From the NCBI GenBank assembly GCA_040222235.1, contig JAVKDO010000014.1, forward strand, positions 35,618-99,617: a stretch of 64,000 bases of DNA, written 5' to 3'. The notes beneath the pieces are model-generated. The model was not told the DNA's origin. It saw only the letters and a program-made list of their open reading frames with translations, and did no database searches. Below, one piece after another: positions 58,160 through 64,000 of this stretch (positions are counted from its first letter, which is position 1; each line of letters starts with the position of its first letter). Source of the stretch: UBA6059 sp040222235 (GTDB lineage Bacteria; Bacteroidota; Bacteroidia; Cytophagales; Cyclobacteriaceae). Position numbers and translations under genes: made by a program.

Positions 58160-59155
58160 TCAACATCCGTTACCGGTAAACTTATACCCTTTGCCCTTGT
58201 GCTTGACCTCAAACCCAAAAGTCTGGCTAATGATTTCAACTACAGCTTCTATAGACTGCTGCTGAAACTGAGCGGTCATCTGACAGTTTCCAATGTTACC
58301 TTCGAAGGTCATTTCCACTTTGTAAACATCGTTGAGTACCTGAGCAACTTCCGTCAAAGTAGTACGATCAAAAGTGATTACTTTATCCTTCCAAGCCAGA
58401 TAGTTTGCGTCCTTATTATTTCTTTTCAGCACACCTGCCTTTCGGCTATCTGCCACACCAATCTCACCAGGGCTCAACACCACGCTAGGGTTGGTTCTTC
58501 CATAATCTGCTGCCAAGGCAACACTACCAGACTTTACAATGACTTCAGTCACTTCAGCAGCCTCATCAGACTTTACCAAGAATGAAGTGCCTAGTACTTT
58601 TACTTCAGAGTTACCAGCATCAATAATAAAAGGTCTATTCTCATCTCTTGCTACATCGAAGAAAGCAGTACCCGTCAATTTAACTGATCTATCTTCACCA
58701 TTGAAGCCTTCCAAGACTATCAACTGTGAGTTTTCATCAAGTGTAACTATCGTGCCGTCCGACAATTCTACATCTTGCACCTCATCATCCAAGGTCGCAT
58801 AAGTAGCTGATGGTGCTATACCTGGGACAGACGTCAACCAATAAATCAATCCTAAGCCTATCACCAAGGCTATACCCGCAGCATACTTCATAAATCCGAA
58901 TGAAGACGATTCGGATGTTGCTATATTCTCTTTCATAGAAACCACCTTGGCTTCTTCGTTTTGCATCTGCTGCTTCACTTTGGACAAAGCGGACGCAACA
59001 TCAAATTCCTGCCCCTTCGTTTGCTGGTGCCAGATGTCACTGGCCTCCAAAAACTCTGAAGCATTTTCGTTTGACTGGTTGCGCCAAGCTTCCACTTCCG
59101 TCCTTTCGTCAGTTGTGGCGTTACCAGAAAAATACTTCGCTAATAATTCGTTCAT
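58160..59155 (-). CDS. FecR-family anti-sigma factor
   Basis: The 331-residue protein has an N-terminal helical anti-sigma domain (about 1-70), one transmembrane helix (about 92-113, FMKYAAGIALVIGLGLIYWL) and the periplasmic FecR domain (about 120-220: TLDDEVQDVELSDGTIVTLDENSQLIVLEGFNGEDRSVKLTGTAFFDV). A DUF4974-like C-terminal domain (VITFDRTTLTEVAQVLNDVYKVEM) follows, as usual in Bacteroidota. It would hold the sigma factor of the cassette inactive until a signal arrives from the envelope. Gene order is sigma, STN protein, FecR, MG2/plug. Confidence 0.9.
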   Translation of the reverse strand: MNELLAKYFSGNATTDERTEVEAWRNQSNENASEFLEASDIWHQQTKGQEFDVASALSKVKQQMQNEEAKVVSMKENIATSESSSFGFMKYAAGIALVIGLGLIYWLTSVPGIAPSATYATLDDEVQDVELSDGTIVTLDENSQLIVLEGFNGEDRSVKLTGTAFFDVARDENRPFIIDAGNSEVKVLGTSFLVKSDEAAEVTEVIVKSGSVALAADYGRTNPSVVLSPGEIGVADSRKAGVLKRNNKDANYLAWKDKVITFDRTTLTEVAQVLNDVYKVEMTFEGNIGNCQMTAQFQQQSIEAVVEIISQTFGFEVKHKGKGYKFTGNGC

Positions 59156-59280
59156 ATTTATTCTTAATGATATTTACACCGAAAACAAGGTATCTATATT
59201 TTACCCTTAACTAATATTTTTAAATATTTAATCGGCTTATACTCAGGTTTTTCGGTGCAATACAAATGTAAAACATATTG

Positions 59281-60714
59281 CTAAGGTTCATATTCGAAAG
59301 GCAGTGCTTCTGCGATTCGCTCCCATGACCAATACCCATAGGTCGTTACAGCCAATTGATCATAAATGAAGCCCCGTGCGTCAATAGAGACCTTGTCTAT
59401 ATTCAACTTTATATAGCTTGTCTGCGGCTTGGAAAGTGCCCCATTCATGAGTTGTTGGTTCATAATAGGAGATACATCACTTTTTTCCTTTTGCGCGAGC
59501 ATCGCTGCTTCCTCTATATAGGCAGGGTTCTCATTTTCTCTAGTATATACCACTTGCAGGTAGTCTCTAAAAGCCAGCTTGCGCTCGAAGAAAAAATCCC
59601 CCTCACCAATGAGCTTTTGAGAATTAACCGCTAGTTTCTCTTGGCGTTCATTACCTATCGGTAAATAATTGAGCCCGTACAAGCGAAAGCCCTCCTTCTG
59701 CACCTTATTTTCGGACAAGCTCCTTAGAAAATGTGCCATTGAGCCACGGTAACTTTTAAGTCGGGCTTTCCTCCATCGACGTAGTTCGGCCGGGTCATCA
59801 GCCTGCAGCGGTTTGTATCTAGGCTTGCCGACAAACCTGGTTCTGCCCTTCTCATATTCAAAGAGCTCCAGCACATAGCTGATTTTATAACCCAACGCTT
59901 GATTTTCAATTTGAAGCACATCATTTGCGGTAGCGGTAAGCAAACCCTTCTCATTGTTGTAATCAAACTCTAATACCTCCGGGTTGAGAATATAGCACCG
60001 CGATGAGCTGGGTGATGAACCAATAAACTCCTTCTCGAAAAGACGGTAATTGCGTTCCCAGTTTTTGTCATACCTGGATAGAATTTCGACTTCATCCAAT
60101 TGCTGCGTAAGCTTTTTAAGGTTGATATTTAAAACGAAATCCTCTTCTTCCGTCATTCTCACAAATTGGCTCTTTATGCTATACCCGACATGAGAGAAAA
60201 TCAGTTCATAAGTGCCCAGCGGCACATTACGGATAGCATAAAATCCATTGGGGTCGGTGGCATCACCCAGCATGGTTCGGGACAAAAAGACGTTGACTCC
60301 TTCAATTGGCTCTTGTGTACTCTCATCTCTCACCACTCCAAACACGCTAATATGAGATGGTCTATCCATCACGCCGATATCTTCTGTTTGGGGTTCTTGT
60401 TGTCGTAGAATTACGATTTGATGCTCGATCACCTTATACTCCAATGAGGTGCCTATGAGCAAGTTGTTGAGTATGTACTTGATAGATTTATCCTTCTCAT
60501 AGAGTGTAAACCGTTGATCTTTAGGGATTAGACCGGCATTGTAAGCAAAGAAATAGGAGGTTTCAGCACTAATCAGATCGAGCATACTGTCTAACAGAAT
60601 GTCATTTGCTGATAAGCTTACCTTTCGATCCAGGTCAAGCTTGTCCTGCGCATAAGCACCAGCTATACTTATCCACAAAAAAAGTGAAATCAGAAAATTG
60701 ATCGGAGCTCGCAT
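59281..60714 (-). CDS. STN plus carboxypeptidase-like regulatory domain protein, no TonB barrel
   Basis: The 477-residue protein has a signal peptide (ending GAYAQ), an STN (secretin/TonB short N-terminal) domain (about 25-105: SLSANDILLDSMLDLISAETSYFFAYNAGLIPKDQRFTLYEKDKSIKYILNNLL), a carboxypeptidase-like regulatory domain (about 122-200: ISVFGVVRDESTQEPIEGVNVFLSRTMLGDATDPNGFYAIRNVPLGTYELIFSHVGY) and about 270 residues of unknown alpha/beta sequence. No transmembrane barrel follows. The STN domain is the part that passes signals to FecR, so it is likely the signal-transducing component. Start ATG 60714 was chosen over a TTG three codons upstream. Confidence 0.82.
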   Translation of the reverse strand: MRAPINFLISLFLWISIAGAYAQDKLDLDRKVSLSANDILLDSMLDLISAETSYFFAYNAGLIPKDQRFTLYEKDKSIKYILNNLLIGTSLEYKVIEHQIVILRQQEPQTEDIGVMDRPSHISVFGVVRDESTQEPIEGVNVFLSRTMLGDATDPNGFYAIRNVPLGTYELIFSHVGYSIKSQFVRMTEEEDFVLNINLKKLTQQLDEVEILSRYDKNWERNYRLFEKEFIGSSPSSSRCYILNPEVLEFDYNNEKGLLTATANDVLQIENQALGYKISYVLELFEYEKGRTRFVGKPRYKPLQADDPAELRRWRKARLKSYRGSMAHFLRSLSENKVQKEGFRLYGLNYLPIGNERQEKLAVNSQKLIGEGDFFFERKLAFRDYLQVVYTRENENPAYIEEAAMLAQKEKSDVSPIMNQQLMNGALSKPQTSYIKLNIDKVSIDARGFIYDQLAVTTYGYWSWERIAEALPFEYEP

Positions 60715-60769
60715 TCTATTCAACCTCGACTATAAGACGCTCGTAAGAGGGAGTTGGTTTGAATTACCA

Positions 60770-61357
60770 TCAGCTTGGCTTTAAATGCACCTTCAATTTT
60801 GCTCTGAGCACTTTCAGCGCTTTGCCCATTTGCACTTCAATTGTCTTGACCGAAAGACCTAGGTGATCTGCAATTTCCTGATACTTCAGCCCTTCGAAAC
60901 GACTCAGTTTGAAAATACGGCTGCACTGTGGTGGGAGCGCATCGATCGCATCATAGATCTTTTGCTCCAGATCTGGCTCTTCCGAAAATTCAATGTGACT
61001 AGAAGTCTCCATATAGGTCATCACATAGTCTTTGTAGTTATCGCGCACTTTCATGTGCTTGATATAGTTGAGGCAGGTATTGTGTACCGAGCGGTAGAGA
61101 TATGACTTGATAGAGCTATCTGGAGCAATGGACTCGCATTTCTCCCAGAATTTGACAAAAACCTCCTGAACGATCTCTTCAGGTGCTTCTACTTCATCGA
61201 GGTATTTTCGTGCATATCCGCAAAGTGCTTTATAGTGTGAATTGAACACAATTTCAAAAGCCGCTTCATCTCTATTACGCAAGCGCTGAACCAATAAAAT
61301 TTCCGAGTCTGTCAATAGTTTAGTTTTCTTTGCACTTAAATTATCCGTGTCCTTCAT
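60770..61357 (-). CDS. ECF RNA polymerase sigma-70 factor (FecI-like)
   Basis: The 195-residue protein has region 2 (RLRNRDEAAFEIVFNSHYKALCGYARKYLDEVEAPEEIVQEVFVKFWEK) and region 4 (ALPPQCSRIFKLSRFEGLKYQEIADHLGLSVKTIEVQMGKALKVLRAKL), a typical Bacteroidota FecI-type factor. It is the first gene of the minus-strand cassette with the STN protein (55 bp away), FecR and the MG2/plug protein. ATG 61357 was preferred; the longer frame adds 15 residues with no fit. It is divergent from menE (104 bp between starts). Confidence 0.9.
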   Translation of the reverse strand: MKDTDNLSAKKTKLLTDSEILLVQRLRNRDEAAFEIVFNSHYKALCGYARKYLDEVEAPEEIVQEVFVKFWEKCESIAPDSSIKSYLYRSVHNTCLNYIKHMKVRDNYKDYVMTYMETSSHIEFSEEPDLEQKIYDAIDALPPQCSRIFKLSRFEGLKYQEIADHLGLSVKTIEVQMGKALKVLRAKLKVHLKPS

Positions 61358-61460
61358 GATATGCAACAACCGCAGGATAATTCCCCCAAAGTGGGGTATC
61401 AATTGAAAGACTATAAATATACCACTTAATCAGCATGTACCCTTACTCCGAACTGTCAGC

Positions 61461-62540
61461 TTGAGCCAATTAGCACTAAAATATTACGAATTAGAATCTC
61501 CAGATGAAAGTTTGATCAGAAAGATGGATGAGCTCAATTTCGGACAGGCGCTTAGTTTTATTAGGCGATGGCAATCTGGCGATCAAACCTTTGAGTTCAA
61601 TACTTCAGGAAGCACTGATCATCCGAAGACAGTCAGGTTGGAGCGATGGAAGATGCAGCTCTCTGCACAACGGACGATTGCTGCTTTGGGCCTATCGGAA
61701 AATATGACTGCACTGCTCTGCATCTCTCCACAATTTATCGGCGGGGCAATGATGATCGTCAGAGCCTTGGTCGCTCGGATGAACTTGATCATTGTACCTC
61801 CTGCACGCCAGCCATTTGAGCAACTTACTCAGGCGTTTGACTTCACCGCCATGGTGCCCATGCAGCTATCTGAGTTGCTCAAGTCGGGAACTCCAGTGCA
61901 ACTGCAATTACTTCAGGAGTCACACCATGTATTACTTGGCGGTGCTGGCGTACCTGATGACCTGCTTGACCAAATCATGCCTTTGAGGGCGACCTGCTGG
62001 TCTACTTATGGCATGACCGAAACCGTTTCGCACATCGCCTTAAGAAAACTCAATGGTAATTCACCAACTAAAAGCTTCCAAGTTCTAGATAACATTAAGA
62101 TCAAAACTGGTGACCAAGGTCAATTGGTCATCTGTGACAAGATCACAGATGACCAATGGCTGGAAACGAATGATGTGGTGGACATTATCAGTGAAAAAGA
62201 GTTTGTCTGGCTTGGTAGGCTAGACAATGTCATCAACACAGGTGGGATCAAGGTGATGGCTGAAAAGATAGAAGTTGGAATTGAAAAGGCGCTGCGAGAG
62301 CTATATCCCGACTGCCGCTACTTTATTGCAGGTATGCCAGACGATACCTACGGTATTGCGGTCACACTATTCCTTGAATGTACATCTCATGTAGATGAAG
62401 CTGGTCTTCTTGAAAAAACTAGAAAGCAGTCTACCCTATTCAAATATGAATTTCCAAAAAGGCTCTTGGTTTTGGAAGTCTTCCCAGAGACGGCTTCCGG
62501 TAAGATCGACAAACAACAAATCCTGAAAACTCATTCATGA
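61461..62540 (+). CDS. menE: o-succinylbenzoate-CoA ligase MenE
   Basis: The 359-residue protein is a short AMP-forming ligase: EFNTSGSTDHPKTV (adenylate P-loop), CWSTYGMTETVSHIALRK (motif A5), WLGRLDNVINTGGIKVMAEKIE (motif A8) and FPETASGKIDKQQIL with the A10 catalytic lysine. The reduced N-terminal part is usual in Bacteroidota MenE. It activates o-succinylbenzoate for MenB. The likely start is TTG 61461, since no in-frame ATG or GTG lies upstream. It belongs to the men pathway but is separated from menIFDB by the sigma cassette; menA and menC are not in the window. Confidence 0.9.
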   Translation: MSQLALKYYELESPDESLIRKMDELNFGQALSFIRRWQSGDQTFEFNTSGSTDHPKTVRLERWKMQLSAQRTIAALGLSENMTALLCISPQFIGGAMMIVRALVARMNLIIVPPARQPFEQLTQAFDFTAMVPMQLSELLKSGTPVQLQLLQESHHVLLGGAGVPDDLLDQIMPLRATCWSTYGMTETVSHIALRKLNGNSPTKSFQVLDNIKIKTGDQGQLVICDKITDDQWLETNDVVDIISEKEFVWLGRLDNVINTGGIKVMAEKIEVGIEKALRELYPDCRYFIAGMPDDTYGIAVTLFLECTSHVDEAGLLEKTRKQSTLFKYEFPKRLLVLEVFPETASGKIDKQQILKTHS

Positions 62541-62651
62541 TTGAATTGGCTGAGCAGTGGGGCTTGTTAAGAGTATTAACAGAAATGGGACACCTACTGG
62601 AATCCTCAAAAAAGTAAGCTTTTCGAAAGAATCGAGAGTTTGATCACCGAA

Positions 62652-63425
62652 CTACCTGAGCACTGATTCTTTTTCTAGGATTATTCTTAAGCCATCGAGT
62701 GTCAGTGTAGGGATCACATCATCAAACGTCGGCTTGAGCGGGTGAAGAACATGAGAGAGTCCACCAGTGGCCACTACTTTGAGGTTTGGGTTGACCTCCG
62801 ATTTGATTCGGGCAACCACTTCTTTCACCATACCCACATAGCCATATAGCACACCACTTCTGATGGCATGAACAGTATTCTTACCAACTACGGTATCCGG
62901 AAGTTCGAGCTCTATCTCAGGAAGCTTAGCTGTATTCTGAGTAAGCGCCTTGATGGCTGTCCTTATTCCGGGTGCTATAGCCACACCCAATATTTCTCCA
63001 GCTCCACTCACTGTAGTGAAAGTCAAGGCAGTACCAAAATCCACGATGACAGCATCTGCCTCATAGAGTGTGTAGGCAGCCATCGCATTAGCTACCAGAT
63101 CAGATCCGATTTCGTGGGGGCTAGCAATCTTCAACTGAATCGTTTTCAGCTTAGCTGGCTCTAGCACAAAGATTTCCAATCCTGTCAATCGGGACCAAGT
63201 CACTCTTATTTGCTCAGTCAACGCTGGTACAACACTACTAAGTACCACCCCTCTGAACTCAGCGTTGGCCATACCTGCATCAAGCATCAGCTGCCTGATT
63301 TTCATCTCATAGTCGGCCTGCTGCATGCTAGTATTGCTTGGCAACCGCCAATGGTGGTGCCATTCATCATCCTTATATATCCCAATGACTATATCAGAGT
63401 TACCAATATCTATCGCCGCTATCAT
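62652..63425 (-). CDS. coaX: type III pantothenate kinase CoaX
   Basis: The 257-residue protein has the ASKHA-fold motifs of CoaX: AIDIGNSDIVIGIY (first phosphate loop with catalytic Asp), GSDLVANAMAAYTLYEADAVIVDFGTALTFTTVS (Asp and Thr motif) and GVAIAPGIRTAIKALTQNTAKLP, then VVATGGLSHVL. It phosphorylates pantothenate at the first step of CoA synthesis, with K+ and without feedback by CoA. Its ATG overlaps the stop of the dehydrogenase frame upstream by 4 bp (ATGA), so it is normally translated after that frame. Confidence 0.94.
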   Translation of the reverse strand: MIAAIDIGNSDIVIGIYKDDEWHHHWRLPSNTSMQQADYEMKIRQLMLDAGMANAEFRGVVLSSVVPALTEQIRVTWSRLTGLEIFVLEPAKLKTIQLKIASPHEIGSDLVANAMAAYTLYEADAVIVDFGTALTFTTVSGAGEILGVAIAPGIRTAIKALTQNTAKLPEIELELPDTVVGKNTVHAIRSGVLYGYVGMVKEVVARIKSEVNPNLKVVATGGLSHVLHPLKPTFDDVIPTLTLDGLRIILEKESVLR

Positions 63426-64000
63426 ATTGTATTTTCGTTTGCCTCCACTATCACTTTGCCGGTCGTCTGTCCTGATTGAAACAAGGAAATCGCCTCATGC
63501 ATCTGATCAAATTTGAATAAGTGTCCTACCAACGGCTTACCAATGTCAAGCTGCATCATCTCGTCTACAATATCATGCATTAGCTGGAAGTTTTCGTATA
63601 GCCATATCAGGTTAAACGCCATGACTGATTTGTTTTACTGGATCATCGCTTGTGGATCAATCTTCGGGCGAGTTAGGTACTTGTAAGCCAACTTAATATA
63701 ATTGGGTCGCTGACCAGAGGAGGCATACTGAGCCGCACCATACACGATCATCCTGCCCATTGGCGCTAGCTGATCAAAACTAATCTGCTGGATCTTCCCT
63801 CCAATACACTCCATCACCAAATTAAGTGGATGCTCGGTCGTGATTGCTTCCAGATTAGCTCTAAAGTCCGCATCTCTGACGAGCACCTTGTCGTACCCTT
63901 CTTGTCTGAGCAGTTCTTCCTTGTGAGGAGATCCGATGGATCCTATCGTAAATGCATTGTGAGCCTTGGCGATACGATTGGCCAACAGTCCTACTCCGCC
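63422..64000 (-). pseudogene. zinc-type (VAT1/quinone oxidoreductase-like) dehydrogenase interrupted by an in-frame stop
   Basis: From the right edge inward, the minus strand reads a Rossmann-fold medium-chain dehydrogenase: GGVGLLANRIAKA, SIGSPHKEELLRQEG, VLVRDADFRANLE, LVMECIGGKIQQISFDQLAPMGRMIVYGA. After MIQ a TAA interrupts the frame (63635-63637 on the + strand), and the same frame continues NKSVMAFNLIWLYENFQLM to VGHLFKFDQMHEAISLFQSGQTTGKVIVEANENTI and a TGA. Relatives have a residue where the TAA stands (usually Glu; GAA to TAA would be one change). The gene may be newly inactivated; read-through or a sequencing error cannot be excluded. The first part lies outside the window. Confidence 0.8.

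Noticed and set aside
1..64000. CRISPR arrays, tRNA, rRNA, transposase and integrase genes
   Set aside because: Searched for by eye on both strands; none seen. The palindromes are dispersed, not regularly spaced direct repeats.

Overview
The window reads as a chromosomal segment of a free-living, probably marine member of the Bacteroidota, most likely order Cytophagales. The signs are T9SS type A sorting tails on secreted enzymes, an ECF sigma/FecR/STN cassette, many lipoproteins, MacB-like FtsX permeases, a men (menaquinone) locus, LpxK of lipid A synthesis, and abundant Bacteroidota-type families (YwbE, FISUMP-like, SiaC/LC7/SpoIIE switch proteins). No rRNA, tRNA, CRISPR array, transposase or integrase was recognised. 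The genus cannot be fixed from the sequence alone.

Layout. 1-11 kb: the end of an RND/MMPL transporter, a GH113-like glycosidase, redox and stress enzymes (SixA-like phosphatase, PrxQ/BCP, YceI, nitroreductase, pirin), a FISUMP-like protein, gamma-glutamyltransferase and a molybdopterin oxidoreductase. The gaps here are rich in palindromic or terminal-inverted-repeat elements. 11-16 kb: acyl-CoA desaturase, ECF sigma factor, sterol-desaturase-family protein, secreted vanadium haloperoxidase/PAP2 protein. 16-33 kb: a phospho-switch locus (LytTR regulator, two small LC7-like proteins, SpoIIE phosphatase, SiaC, PAS histidine kinase). It is interrupted by about 8.9 kb of cargo (esterases, DJ-1, NAD(P)H oxidoreductase, two HxlR regulators, unknown genes) bounded by a perfect 46-bp direct repeat derived from the siaC 3' end. 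An FtsX permease and a Tat-exported PLP enzyme follow. 34-51 kb: lipoproteins, an ABCG-like transporter with an extra N-terminal domain, a nucleoside-phosphorylase-like protein, thioredoxin, MiaE, a putative porin, LpxK, a Nif3-like protein and a zinc-ribbon coiled-coil protein. 51-62.5 kb: menI-menF-menD-menB and menE on the + strand, separated by a 6-kb minus-strand cassette (sigma factor, STN/carboxypeptidase-like protein, FecR, MG2/TonB-plug protein). 62.6-64 kb: coaX, translationally coupled to a zinc-type dehydrogenase reading frame that carries an in-frame stop.

The observation I rate highest is the 18.2-27.1 kb segment. It has the geometry of an element integrated at the 3' end of siaC: the intact gene lies at one end and an orphan copy of the gene terminus, still reading to a stop codon, at the other. 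It separates the siaC operon from the kinase that probably once followed it. The cargo carries two related HxlR regulators, each facing a divergent enzyme operon across the same AGTTAC-N6-GNAACT palindrome, which suggests a portable electrophile or quinone stress module. No integrase is visible, so the mechanism is inferred from the repeats only.
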